Below, piece by piece: positions 52,066-62,299 of a stretch of 62,857 nt of DNA. Every line of letters begins with the position of its first letter. The first letter of the stretch is position 1. Source of the stretch: a virus. The stretch covers positions 1 to 62,857 of IMG/VR virus record IMGVR_UViG_3300010293_000004. One strand, given 5' to 3'. The translations under genes were made by a program, and so were the position numbers. The notes under the pieces are model-generated. The model saw nothing but the letters and a program-made list of their open reading frames with translations, was not told the DNA's origin and ran no database searches.

Positions 52066-55000
52066 ATGGCGATTGGAAAAATATCTGGAGCAATGCTCCG
52101 GTCTAACTTAGATAGGCAAGGTGTAGATTTACAATTCTCTACATACAACCAACCACTAGTATATCTAAATTTTGCATCCTTCTTGGTAGGTATCAACACT
52201 AGTTCCCCAACAGAAACAATGACTGTTGACGGGACCTTTAACGTAAGAAACATCTTACTTGAAGACGGTGAAAGTGGTCCAACAATAACCACAACAAATA
52301 ATGCCCACCTTCGCATTGCACCCGAAGGAAATTTAAAACTTGGTGACGTATATAAGGTAAAAATAGAAGGTGGTGACCCTAACGACCTTCTTATTACAGA
52401 CGGTAATGGCAACCTATCCTGGACGAACCTAGAAGACTTAAGTGGGGCTATTGGCCTTGATGGTATGCACATAGCATTAACAGAACCGTCAGACGGTAGC
52501 TTAGTAGATTGGGCAGCATACCGCAACTTTACCGAAGCCACCACAGTAACAGACGCAATCGACACGCTAAACCAAGTAATGCTTAACGTGTACCAAAATA
52601 CCTACGTTGGCTCAGCCGACTTTACCGCCAACATTGTAGCAGGACCAGCCCCTCTTACGGTGCAGTTTACTTCTACAACAACCGGGAACCCTACAAACTA
52701 TCATTGGGATTTTGGTGACGGCCAAACAAGTAACCTTCCTGACCCAACACATACGTTTACTAACCCAGTGGGCGGATTCTACGACGTATATTTTAAAGCA
52801 TTTAACAATACAGGAACAGATGCCGGCAATGGACAAGGATCGTTTGCTGATGTATTAAAAGATAATTACATCACCTTATACACCCCAATGCCAGTGCCGT
52901 TGTTTAACCTGCCAACTGTAACCATAAACGACGGCAATACAGTGTCGCTCACTAACACTTCGCAGTTTGCGTTAAGCTACGTAATACAGTGGGGCGATGG
53001 ATCATTTGACATAATATCAGACAACAACCAGCCAGGTGGTATCCATGGTGGACCTATTGCTCACCGGTACAACAACACCAACGGCGACACACGGTACAAC
53101 ATTACCGTAGAAGCATATAGCCCAACCGCTGGCCCGGGCGGTGAGAGTGTCACATCCGCTCCTACATTGGTAAAAGTATATAGCACTCACCTTCCGCAGT
53201 TTACGGCTACTAACACTTCCGGTATCAACCAACACGACACTGTACCAAACGGCTTAAACGTTGTATTTACTAACACAACCCCAAGTAACCCAGGATCAAC
53301 TGCTACATTTGGCAGCGGAAACTACTACCGTTGGGTATGGGGTGATGGTACCTTTACAACCGTAAACATCGCCAGCGGCCAGCCAGGTGATACAGCACAG
53401 AATATTACACACGCATACACACTATCAGACCCAACCGTTCAGCAAACCTTTAACGCATACCTCGAAGTATATAACAGTCACACCTCGTCGCGGTTTATCT
53501 CATCCCAAACAATTGTTACTGTTATTCCAGCTGCTACTGCTCAATTTACAGCAACAGTTGGGACACTTAGTGATCGCCCCGGTGATAACGACAAAGTTGG
53601 CTATCTTTACACTGACTTAAACGGCGTATATAGAGGTAATTTCGTTTTTGATAACACTTCGTTTAACACAGACTCATATACCTGGGTGTTTGGAGATAGC
53701 ACAACACAAGGTCCATTGGTAGAAGGAGTGTCTGGTACTCCAACCGGAGCAGATTTGTTACACTCGTATAACGCTAATGGGGTATTCAGTCCACAACTAA
53801 ACGTTAGTGGGCCAACTGGTGCAGATTCGTTAATTCGGGTTAACTACCTAACTGTTAACAATCCACCAGTACCCCCAGCTAACGTGTCAACTAAAACGCT
53901 AACGATAGCAAGTCTTAACGCAGATGCAGCAGTGACAGCAGGTTACACAGATAGCTCAAGTAGCGGACCAGCAGCTGGTACATTAGTAAATCGCATTACA
54001 ACAATGTCACCGGTAGTTACTAATACACTAACTGATGTTTATAACTCGCACAGTGGTACACTATCAGCACTGTTTAACGGAACAAGCGACGGCAGTATAG
54101 CGTTCACTCCAGGCGATGACTCGGGTATCTATGGCTCGCTACAAATTACAGTAGACAGAGATGCACACTTAATGTCCCCATCTGTCTATCCAAGCAATTT
54201 CTACAAAGTATTCACTGGGCGTTTCTCAAAGAATACGTCGGGCGTAACAGTAGGGTACAACACAGTGCAGTTAAGCCACACAACAGAAGGTAGTACTAAT
54301 ACGTTAGGTTTTGTAAAAGATGACGTAACAGCAGTTCCTACACTAGACTACACTGGAGCACAAACGGTAGTAAGTACACCTGGTACCTACAAGTACATAT
54401 CTGGTGTTCCATACTTTACAACCGGTGGAGAAATATCTGTACAGAACGTGAAAGCTTACAACTGGATAGGCCAAACATATAAGCAAACAACTACACCACT
54501 TACTGTTAGTGCAGGAACACTTTTAGCGGGCTCAGGAACAGTAACTTCGTCTCAGAATAAGACTTACTTACAGATCAACGGAGCCACATCGTTCTTAACT
54601 AGTGGGATCCCAAATGTTAACACTGGTAAAACTTCAGCTACTCCATATACACTTGGTAACTTTAGCGTAAGCATTAACGGAACAACAGCAGTGACACAGA
54701 AACTTAACGTAAGGTTACAGAACGTTAACGGTAATAGCTCATTTTTAGAAATTCCAAACCCAGTTAATCTGTATAACACAACATACACCGGCTTTAATGA
54801 GTTAAGTATCCCTGTTAGCTTAACGTTAGGTAGTGCATATACAGACAACGGTAAGAGAATTTACATTGCAGGTGCAACAGGCGCTACCCCAGCGTTCAAC
54901 TCTGCCACCAACTACTACGTAAATAACCCGTTCCAAGGAGCAATCAACGTAGAAATCACCGATGAAGCCATTGTTCGCTTCGGGACTTTACACTACAACC

Positions 55001-55437
55001 AAACAGATTACAGCACCTACCTACCACCAGGCCCGAACCTGAGCATCCGTTCCGGAACACAGTATCTACGCTTTGCTTTCCGCAGAGCAACAATAGCAAA
55101 CTTTAAGCTCACATACTCCGGCCGAATCAGCGGCATATGGATCGCAGTCCCAGGCACACAAATTGATAGCACCAGTACGTTAAACAAATGGTTAAGTGCT
55201 CAACAGATCTACGCCGGCGCAGGTATTCCGGGTGCAAACACTGGAGCAGGTGGCAACGGCAGCAACGGTTGCGCGGTTACTCCAACAGATATTCCTACAG
55301 TAGGCACGTATGTATTAAACGACGAATGTAACCTAACGTTAGGTAGCGAAAACACAAGTAACTCAACTGGTAACATGGTATTAGTAAATATCGCGTTAGT
55401 GCCAGGTGATTACTTAGAAAGCATAAGCGTGAGTTAA
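52066..55437 (+). CDS. Large fibre/adhesin with PKD domains
   Basis: 1123 residues. The N-terminal 70 residues carry a fibre attachment module (SPTETMTVDGTFNVRNILLE). Four PKD-like Ig domains begin near residues 184, 275, 377 and 493, each with a W-x-(F/W)GD(G/S) turn: YHWDFGDGQT, YVIQWGDGSF, YRWVWGDGTF and YTWVFGDSTT. The C-terminal half is long beta structure with no recognised enzyme motif. PKD domains are common in extracellular carbohydrate- or protein-binding proteins, so a host-recognition fibre is likely. It is followed by another fibre gene 3 nt later. Confidence 0.75.
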   Translation: MAIGKISGAMLRSNLDRQGVDLQFSTYNQPLVYLNFASFLVGINTSSPTETMTVDGTFNVRNILLEDGESGPTITTTNNAHLRIAPEGNLKLGDVYKVKIEGGDPNDLLITDGNGNLSWTNLEDLSGAIGLDGMHIALTEPSDGSLVDWAAYRNFTEATTVTDAIDTLNQVMLNVYQNTYVGSADFTANIVAGPAPLTVQFTSTTTGNPTNYHWDFGDGQTSNLPDPTHTFTNPVGGFYDVYFKAFNNTGTDAGNGQGSFADVLKDNYITLYTPMPVPLFNLPTVTINDGNTVSLTNTSQFALSYVIQWGDGSFDIISDNNQPGGIHGGPIAHRYNNTNGDTRYNITVEAYSPTAGPGGESVTSAPTLVKVYSTHLPQFTATNTSGINQHDTVPNGLNVVFTNTTPSNPGSTATFGSGNYYRWVWGDGTFTTVNIASGQPGDTAQNITHAYTLSDPTVQQTFNAYLEVYNSHTSSRFISSQTIVTVIPAATAQFTATVGTLSDRPGDNDKVGYLYTDLNGVYRGNFVFDNTSFNTDSYTWVFGDSTTQGPLVEGVSGTPTGADLLHSYNANGVFSPQLNVSGPTGADSLIRVNYLTVNNPPVPPANVSTKTLTIASLNADAAVTAGYTDSSSSGPAAGTLVNRITTMSPVVTNTLTDVYNSHSGTLSALFNGTSDGSIAFTPGDDSGIYGSLQITVDRDAHLMSPSVYPSNFYKVFTGRFSKNTSGVTVGYNTVQLSHTTEGSTNTLGFVKDDVTAVPTLDYTGAQTVVSTPGTYKYISGVPYFTTGGEISVQNVKAYNWIGQTYKQTTTPLTVSAGTLLAGSGTVTSSQNKTYLQINGATSFLTSGIPNVNTGKTSATPYTLGNFSVSINGTTAVTQKLNVRLQNVNGNSSFLEIPNPVNLYNTTYTGFNELSIPVSLTLGSAYTDNGKRIYIAGATGATPAFNSATNYYVNNPFQGAINVEITDEAIVRFGTLHYNQTDYSTYLPPGPNLSIRSGTQYLRFAFRRATIANFKLTYSGRISGIWIAVPGTQIDSTSTLNKWLSAQQIYAGAGIPGANTGAGGNGSNGCAVTPTDIPTVGTYVLNDECNLTLGSENTSNSTGNMVLVNIALVPGDYLESISVS

Positions 55438-55440
55438 ACT

Positions 55441-57108
55441 ATGACTATTAGCACTACACAACAACTTGACTACTTATGGAAGAAATTAGGTTTTGGTTTA
55501 ACCAAGACAGATAACCCTGCCCTTAAGTCAGCGTTTAACGAAAGCATTGTTAGCCCACCGTTTATGCCTGGTAACGAAATCTGGGCAGAAGCAGAACAGA
55601 TTCCGGGTATTATCCCAGGAACGTCAAGCGGTGTAGTTGCAATATATGCAGGCACAAGTTGCATCGAATGCATAATGGACATCACCGCATCTAATAACAG
55701 GACTTGGCTAACGAACTTAACAGACTGGGTGCCACCGTTATATGGTTCAACCTATCAAGTTAAGGTATACTTAGATAGTACAGGCGCAGCTAATCCTACA
55801 GTAACAGGAACTCAACTTTACGCAGCAGGTAGCTCACCGGACGCGCAAGACGAATGGTTCTTTGATCACCAATCCGGTGTACTAACGTTTATCGGTACAA
55901 ACCTGCCCCCACATGCATTTACAGGGAAAGCAATTTACGTAAGTGGTGCTCGGTATGTCGGCGTAAAAGGTATGAACGTTGCAGCAACCGGAACGTTTGG
56001 TAATTTATCATTTACTGGCGATACCATTTCGTCAACGAACTCGATTATTTTAGACCCAACAACCGCAAACATCAGCGTATCAGACGCTATTGTTTCTAAC
56101 GTTGGGTACCCAGTAAGCAATACAGATGCAGCATCAGTGCAGTATGTGGTTGATCAGTTTAACTTGTTGCAATCAAACAGCGATATCATCCAACAAGGTA
56201 ATACATACGTTCAGGTCAACGATAACCCACCCGAAAGCTCTAGCAACGTTGTTATAGTAGTAGACGATATTTTAATGGCTACGGTTACTAACACTGCGGT
56301 GGTGTTAAATAACATTCCGTTAAGTAGCACCTCTACATTAACATTTAAGCCATCAAAACAAAGTTTAGCAGTCTTTAACTCAACAACAGCTTTACAACCA
56401 CCGAGCGGTTCAACTAGTCAACGGCCATCAAGCCCATACGAAGGCTTAATGCGATTTAACACTGATACAAAAACGTTAGAGTATTTTGATGGAGTAGAAT
56501 GGGTTTCGTTACGATATCAAGTTGACAGTCAGGTAATTGTAGGTAACCAGGTAGATAACACATTTATCTTAGCTTATGACGCTATTGAGACTACAATTTT
56601 AGTTAATATTAACGGTACTGTTAACCAACCTGGAACTGCTTATACAATTACACATAACAGTGGTAACACTTACATAGTATTCGCTGAGCCACCGTCAACT
56701 ACTGACGTCGTTGAAATAAGATTCTTAAACTTAGGTGCTGTTACTCCACCATCGATTATTCAGAAAGTTAGTTTAGCAAACAGCTTTGGCATTATAGTTG
56801 ACACTGATAATCAACCCGTTGAAGTTACACCGTCTGTTATTGACTCATTTGATATTACATTATATGATTGCGCTAAGTTTGTAGTTAAAGCAAAAAATCT
56901 AACAACTAACGAATTTCAGCTTACAGAAATGGTTGCGTGGTATGTTAATAGTACAACATTCTTAAGCGTAGGAACATCAACATTCTCGGGAATTGGCGAG
57001 TTTGTTAGCTTTAACGTTCATTTAGCTGGAAACCAGCTTGAATTATTAGCATTAGGTGACACAAGTAACATCTATCTTAAAGTTTACAAAACTTACTTTA
57101 CTATTTAA
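55441..57108 (+). CDS. Fibre structural protein
   Basis: 555 residues. The N-terminus (SPPFMPGNEIWAEAEQIPGI) and central part (WFFDHQSGVLTFIGTNLPPH) are typical of fibre or baseplate-distal proteins of T4-like aquatic phages. QRPSSPYEGLMRFNTDTKTL followed by EYFDGVEW, then a VNINGTVNQPGTAYTI module, is shared with the 1680-aa protein. The C-terminal 100 residues match the end domain of that protein (FDITLYDCAKFVVKAK; compare ADFRTGKFVIQVSNG), a conserved tip or chaperone-like domain. It is tightly linked to the PKD gene. Confidence 0.72.
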   Translation: MTISTTQQLDYLWKKLGFGLTKTDNPALKSAFNESIVSPPFMPGNEIWAEAEQIPGIIPGTSSGVVAIYAGTSCIECIMDITASNNRTWLTNLTDWVPPLYGSTYQVKVYLDSTGAANPTVTGTQLYAAGSSPDAQDEWFFDHQSGVLTFIGTNLPPHAFTGKAIYVSGARYVGVKGMNVAATGTFGNLSFTGDTISSTNSIILDPTTANISVSDAIVSNVGYPVSNTDAASVQYVVDQFNLLQSNSDIIQQGNTYVQVNDNPPESSSNVVIVVDDILMATVTNTAVVLNNIPLSSTSTLTFKPSKQSLAVFNSTTALQPPSGSTSQRPSSPYEGLMRFNTDTKTLEYFDGVEWVSLRYQVDSQVIVGNQVDNTFILAYDAIETTILVNINGTVNQPGTAYTITHNSGNTYIVFAEPPSTTDVVEIRFLNLGAVTPPSIIQKVSLANSFGIIVDTDNQPVEVTPSVIDSFDITLYDCAKFVVKAKNLTTNEFQLTEMVAWYVNSTTFLSVGTSTFSGIGEFVSFNVHLAGNQLELLALGDTSNIYLKVYKTYFTI

Positions 57109-57159
57109 TAACATTAGTTTTTATTACTAACTCTATAGAGTTTATCCTTTGCGTCTTTT

Positions 57160-57167
57160 GGTAAATA
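57160..57167 (+). promoter_or_regulatory. Late promoter variant before repetitive fibre
   Basis: GGTAAATA, predicted start near 57173, leaving an AAGGAG ribosome site in the leader before ATG 57192. Confidence 0.55.
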
Positions 57168-57191
57168 TAGATATGTTAAGGAGTAAACTTT

Positions 57192-60100
57192 ATGGCTGTC
57201 ACACGTATTAAAAATAATCAGATTTTCGACCAGACAATTACTGCGGAGAAAATCCAACCAGGTTCGTTAGTAGGAACATTGTTCAATCCTAACTTAACCT
57301 TAAATTCAAACGTTGTTATTAACGGTTCTTTAGCAGTTATTGGTGAGTCATCAACTGTTACATCAACGAACACTTACGTCAATGACCCGTTAGTAGTATT
57401 CAACAACGGTTACACTGGAACACCAACTTATGACGTTGGTATTTTAGTTAACAGAAACTTAAACCCATCAAACGCTGCATGGGTTTGGAGCGAATCAGAA
57501 GGTGCTTTCGTTGGCGTAATGACAACAGAAACAGGTACCACAGCAGGCGTAATCAACAAATCAACCTATGCTGCATTAAAGGTTGGAAGTTTAGCAGTAG
57601 TTGAGGGTGCTACATTGGGCAACTTATCGTTGTCTGGTAATACATTAGGTTCAACTAACACAAACGGTAACATTGTACTTGATCCAAATGGAACAGGCAC
57701 AATTAGCGTTAAGAGCTCAATTCTTCCAGATACAACAATCGCATACGACTTAGGTTCTGCAGACTACAAGTTCCGCACTTTATTTACAAACGTTGCTAAG
57801 ATCGGTTTAGGCTCAACAATTGGAACAAATAACGACGGCGACTTATTAATCACACCGTTAGGCGGCGACACAATCATTGCTAACTTATCGGCTAGCGGTG
57901 GTACATTCAGCGGCACCGTTATCTCTTCGAACGCACAGATCACTGGTGGTTCAATCGGCAACACACCGATCAGCGGTAGCACTGGTAGCTTCACAGCATT
58001 AAGTGCATCACAAGATGTAACATTTAATACAACTGGCGCAGTTACAATCACCCCAGGTACAACTGGTTCGATTAGCAACATGGCTGGTTCGTTTACTACA
58101 CTAGCTTCAAGCGGCACAACTACTTTAGCTAACATATCAGCAACAAGTTTGTCAACAGCAAACGCACAGGTTACAGGTGGCGCAATTACTGGTACTCCAA
58201 TCAGTGGCAGCACAGGTTCATTTACAACAATGACAACTGCAAACGCACAGATCAGCGGCGGCGCAATTACTAACACACCAATCAGCGGTTCAACTGGTAG
58301 CTTTAACACAATGACAACTGGTAACGCACAAGTTACTGGCGGATCTATAACAGGTGTTAGCACACTTGCAGCAACAGATGGTACAGTTACAAACCTAAGC
58401 AGCGGTAACGTTGCATTAACAGGTGGCACAGTAGCTGGTGTAACAATCACATCTAGCCCAATCAGTGGCAGCACAGGTTCATTTACAACAATGACAACTG
58501 CAAACGCACAGATCAGCGGCGGCGCAATTACTAACACACCAATCAGCGGAAGCACTGGTTCGTTTACATCATTGACTGCAGGTAGTGCAACATTTGGTAG
58601 CATCAATAATACACCAATTGGTAATGCAACTCCGTCAACAGGTGCATTTACAACATTGTCTGGCGGCACAACAACATTAGGTGATACTAGTGCATCAAGC
58701 CTTGCATCTGCAAACGTTGCAATTACCGGTGGTACAATTGCTGCAACACCAATCAGTGGATCAACAGGTTCGTTCACAACATTAGCATCAAGTGGCGAAG
58801 CATCATTGACATCTGTTGTAACTGCAAACGCACAAGTAACTGGTGGTGCAATCAGCAACACACCAATTAGCGGTTCAACCGGTGCATTCACAACTGTTAC
58901 AACTGCAAACGCACAAGTAACTGGTGGTGCAATTAGCAACACACCAATTAGCGGTGCAGCGGGCACATTTACAACAATGACAACTGCTGATGCACAAGTT
59001 ACAGGTGGTAGCGTAACTGGTTTAGCAACATTGGGTGCAACCAATGGCACAGTAACTAACTTTGCTTCAAGCAATGTAGCAATCACTGGTGGTTTAGCAA
59101 CTGGTTTAGCAACTGTTTCGGCAACTAATGGTTCAGTAACAAACTTTGCATCAAGCAACGTTTCTGTAACTGGCGGCGCAATTAGCGGCACACCAATCAG
59201 CGGCTCAACTGGCGCATTTACAACAATAACGACAGGCAGCATCATAGTTGCTTCTTTAAATGATATAGTAATCGGTAACGTAACTCCAGCAGCAGCAAAC
59301 TTCACAACATTAGGTGCAAGTGGCGCAGTTAGCTTCACCGGCACAACGCAGTCAACAGACAAAGACACCGGCGCAGTTGTTATTGAAGGTGGTTTAGGTG
59401 TTGAGAAGAATGTAAACTTAGGCGGCAGCTTAGGTGTTGTTGGTGACGCAGTTATCGGCGGCAACTTAACAGTTCAAGGCACAGTTACATCAGTTAATTC
59501 AACAGACGTTGCAATTTCTGACGTGAACCTAACATTAGCAAAAGACGCAACAAACGCAGCTCAAGCAAACGGCGCAGGCCTAACAGTTGCGGGTGCAGGT
59601 GCAACAATGGTTTACTCATCAACAAACGATGACTGGACATTTAACAAAGACGTTAATATTCCGAACCTAGGTTTAACAGGTGACGCAACTGTTGGTGGTG
59701 CAGTATCGGCAGCAAGCGCATCAGTAACTGGTCAGGCATCAGTTGGTTTGTTAGTAACTGCGAATGCACAAGTTACAGGCGGCGCATTAACAAGCCTAAG
59801 CAATGTTGAATCTGCAAACGGTGCATTCGGTAACCTAAGCATTTCTAACATCACAATTGCCGGCGGCGATATCACAGCAGACAGTTTAACAACTGGTAAT
59901 GCTCAGATCAGTGGTGGTGCAATTGCTGGTACTCCAGTTAGCGGTTCAACCGTTAGTGCAACAGTTTTAACAACTGCAAACGCACAGATCACAGGCGGTG
60001 CAGTTACTGGTACACCAATCAGTGGTTCAACAGGTAGCTTTACAACTTTAACATCAAGTGGCGAAACATCAGTTAACTCATTAGTGACTGCAAACGCACA

Positions 60101-62234
60101 AGTTACTGGCGGAGCTTTAAGTAGTGTTACAGTTAATGCATCGAGTTTAACAACTGCAAACGCACAGATCAGCGGCGGTGCAATTACTGGTACACCAATC
60201 AGCGGAAGCACTGGTTCGTTTACATCATTGACTGCAGGTAGTGCAACATTTGGTAGCATCAATAATACACCAATTGGTAATGCAACTCCGTCAACAGGTG
60301 CATTTACAACCTTAACCGGTACAGATGTTACTGCAACAAACTTTGGTTCTGCTAACGTTGCAATCACAGGTGGTACAATTTCTGCAACACCAATCAGCGG
60401 AAGCACAGGTTCATTCACAGAGATGACAACTGCAAACGCACAGATCAGTGGTGGTGCAATTACTGGTACTCCAGTTAGCGGTTCGACTGTTAGTGCAACA
60501 GTTTTAACAACTGCAAATGCACAAGTTACTGGTGGTACAATTTCTGCAACACCAATCAGCGGAAGCACAGGTTCATTCACAGAGATGATAACTGCAAACG
60601 CACAGATCAGTGGTGGTGCAATCACATCAACACCAATCAGCGGCTCAACAGGTAGCTTCACAACCTTAACAGCAGCAAGTGCAGAGTTCAACAGCATCAA
60701 CAACACAGTAATCGGTAACATCACTCCGGCAAGCGGCTTCTTTACAACATTAAGCGCAACAGGTGGCATTACTGGTACATTACAAACTAACGCACAACCA
60801 AACGTAACATCAGTTGGTACATTAACATCGTTAGCAGTAACTGGTGAGACATCAAGCGGTTCGTTAGTAACAGGTAACGCACAAGTTACAGGTGGCGCAA
60901 TTACTAGTACTCCAGTAAGCGGTTCAACTGGTTCGTTCACAACATTAGCATCGAGTGGCGCAACAACATTAGCTGCAACAAGTGCAACAAGCTTAACAAC
61001 TTCGAACGCACAAGTTACAGGTGGTGCAATTACTGGTACATCAATCAGTGGCTCAACTGGTAACTTCACAACAATGACAACTGGCGACGCAGCAATTACA
61101 GGCGGCGCAATCAACGGTACAGTTATTGGGGGTATAACCCCAGCAGCAGCAAGCTTCACATCAGTGGCTGCTAACGGTCAATCAAACTTCACTGGTAACA
61201 TTGCAAGCACAAGCACAACAACTGGTACAATCGTTGTAACAGGTGGTGTTGGTGTAAGCGGTAACGTACACGTTGGTAAGTCATTAGTTGTTCACGGTAA
61301 CAATGTTAGCTACTTCGAAGGCAACGTACAAACTAAGTTATTCCAAGTTATTCCTGGTTCCGATCAAGTTCAAATTGGTAATGGTAACTTAGTAGTTGGT
61401 AGCACATTCACTGTTGCTGCAATAGACTCAATGATGGTTCCGGTTGGTACATTAGGACAACGTCCAACAGTTGGTACAGCAGGTATGCTACGTTACAACA
61501 GCACATACAACTACTTAGAGTACTTTGACGGAGCATCTTGGTTAAATACATCAACAGAGTTTACTGTTATCACCGACCAGCAGTTTACAGGTGACGGTAC
61601 AACAACTGAGTTTACTTTAACAGCAGCAGCAACAACTAACAGCGTACTCGTTAACATTAACGGTGTTGTTCAAGTCCCAGGCTTAGCATATAGCGTAGGT
61701 GGAACAACATTAACATTTACTGAAGCTCCAATATCAGGCGACTTAATTGATGTTAGAACATTAACAACAACACAGTCGATTAGCGGTTTAGCAGATGAGT
61801 CAGGTCAGAACCGTGTTGATCCAGATGCAGGTGGTTTACACTTCGTCACAGGCGTCACAGGCGTTACAGAGCGTGTAACAATTAGCTCAGACGGTAAGAT
61901 GAAGTTAATCAACGGTACTGTTCAAACATACGACGAAACTGGCGTGTCAGTTGGCACATCAGCAGTAGTAGTTGCAAGTTTTGCTAAGGCAGACTTCAGA
62001 ACCGGTAAGTTTGTAATTCAAGTATCAAACGGTGTACAGTTCGATGCATCCGAAGTATTAGTTGTTCACAACGGAACATCAGCAGACTACACAGAGTACG
62101 CTATTGTTTACACAGGTGTTAACCGTCTTGGCTCAGTAAGCGTAGCAATTAACGGTGCAAATGTTGAAGTGTCATATACTGGCGTATCATCAGGCAACAC
62201 AGTTAAAGTTAAGAAGGACTTAATTGCAGTCTAA
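57192..62234 (+). CDS. Highly repetitive long tail fibre
   Basis: 1680 residues. The N-terminal module (VVINGSLAVIGESSTVTSTN, then TYVNDPLVVFNNG) is the usual fibre anchor. From about residue 240 to 1340 the protein is built from roughly 20-residue repeats of the form TANAQ(V/I)(T/S)GGAI(T/S)xTPISGSTG(S/A)FTT, broken near 740-850 by a second anchor-like module. The C-terminal 300 residues hold MLRYNSTYNYLEYFDG, a VNINGVVQVPGLAYSV module and an end domain. The repeats probably fold as a long triple beta-helix shaft. Near-identical DNA copies make length variation by recombination likely. Confidence 0.85.
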   Translation: MAVTRIKNNQIFDQTITAEKIQPGSLVGTLFNPNLTLNSNVVINGSLAVIGESSTVTSTNTYVNDPLVVFNNGYTGTPTYDVGILVNRNLNPSNAAWVWSESEGAFVGVMTTETGTTAGVINKSTYAALKVGSLAVVEGATLGNLSLSGNTLGSTNTNGNIVLDPNGTGTISVKSSILPDTTIAYDLGSADYKFRTLFTNVAKIGLGSTIGTNNDGDLLITPLGGDTIIANLSASGGTFSGTVISSNAQITGGSIGNTPISGSTGSFTALSASQDVTFNTTGAVTITPGTTGSISNMAGSFTTLASSGTTTLANISATSLSTANAQVTGGAITGTPISGSTGSFTTMTTANAQISGGAITNTPISGSTGSFNTMTTGNAQVTGGSITGVSTLAATDGTVTNLSSGNVALTGGTVAGVTITSSPISGSTGSFTTMTTANAQISGGAITNTPISGSTGSFTSLTAGSATFGSINNTPIGNATPSTGAFTTLSGGTTTLGDTSASSLASANVAITGGTIAATPISGSTGSFTTLASSGEASLTSVVTANAQVTGGAISNTPISGSTGAFTTVTTANAQVTGGAISNTPISGAAGTFTTMTTADAQVTGGSVTGLATLGATNGTVTNFASSNVAITGGLATGLATVSATNGSVTNFASSNVSVTGGAISGTPISGSTGAFTTITTGSIIVASLNDIVIGNVTPAAANFTTLGASGAVSFTGTTQSTDKDTGAVVIEGGLGVEKNVNLGGSLGVVGDAVIGGNLTVQGTVTSVNSTDVAISDVNLTLAKDATNAAQANGAGLTVAGAGATMVYSSTNDDWTFNKDVNIPNLGLTGDATVGGAVSAASASVTGQASVGLLVTANAQVTGGALTSLSNVESANGAFGNLSISNITIAGGDITADSLTTGNAQISGGAIAGTPVSGSTVSATVLTTANAQITGGAVTGTPISGSTGSFTTLTSSGETSVNSLVTANAQVTGGALSSVTVNASSLTTANAQISGGAITGTPISGSTGSFTSLTAGSATFGSINNTPIGNATPSTGAFTTLTGTDVTATNFGSANVAITGGTISATPISGSTGSFTEMTTANAQISGGAITGTPVSGSTVSATVLTTANAQVTGGTISATPISGSTGSFTEMITANAQISGGAITSTPISGSTGSFTTLTAASAEFNSINNTVIGNITPASGFFTTLSATGGITGTLQTNAQPNVTSVGTLTSLAVTGETSSGSLVTGNAQVTGGAITSTPVSGSTGSFTTLASSGATTLAATSATSLTTSNAQVTGGAITGTSISGSTGNFTTMTTGDAAITGGAINGTVIGGITPAAASFTSVAANGQSNFTGNIASTSTTTGTIVVTGGVGVSGNVHVGKSLVVHGNNVSYFEGNVQTKLFQVIPGSDQVQIGNGNLVVGSTFTVAAIDSMMVPVGTLGQRPTVGTAGMLRYNSTYNYLEYFDGASWLNTSTEFTVITDQQFTGDGTTTEFTLTAAATTNSVLVNINGVVQVPGLAYSVGGTTLTFTEAPISGDLIDVRTLTTTQSISGLADESGQNRVDPDAGGLHFVTGVTGVTERVTISSDGKMKLINGTVQTYDETGVSVGTSAVVVASFAKADFRTGKFVIQVSNGVQFDASEVLVVHNGTSADYTEYAIVYTGVNRLGSVSVAINGANVEVSYTGVSSGNTVKVKKDLIAV
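58197..58549 (+). repeat. 92-nt identical direct repeats in fibre gene
   Basis: 58197-58288 and 58458-58549 are identical over 92 nt. Crossing over would delete or duplicate 261 nt (87 codons) in frame. Confidence 0.9.
58536..60310 (+). repeat. 119-nt identical direct repeats in fibre gene
   Basis: 58536-58654 and 60192-60310 are identical over 119 nt. The offset of 1656 nt (552 codons) keeps the frame, so recombination would shorten or lengthen the shaft. Confidence 0.92.
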
Positions 62235-62244
62235 ATAGCAGTAC

Positions 62245-62275
62245 AGAGTTAGTAGGGGGCCACCCTACTAACTCT
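62245..62275 (+). terminator. Strong terminator after repetitive fibre
   Basis: 13-bp perfect stem AGAGTTAGTAGGG with complement, loop GGCCA, then CTTTT; it follows the stop by about 10 nt. Confidence 0.9.
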
Positions 62276-62299
62276 CTTTTACCTTAGGGAGAATGAACT

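Noticed and set aside
57764-59464. 566-aa open frame on the minus strand inside the repetitive fibre
   Set aside because: Its Pro/Val/Ile-rich repeats (such as PLIGVxxIAPPVTCAF) are the mirror of the fibre repeats; there is no ribosome site and it is fully antisense to a clear gene.
59903-61159. 418-aa open frame on the minus strand inside the same fibre
   Set aside because: Same mirror-repeat artefact as the longer antisense frame.
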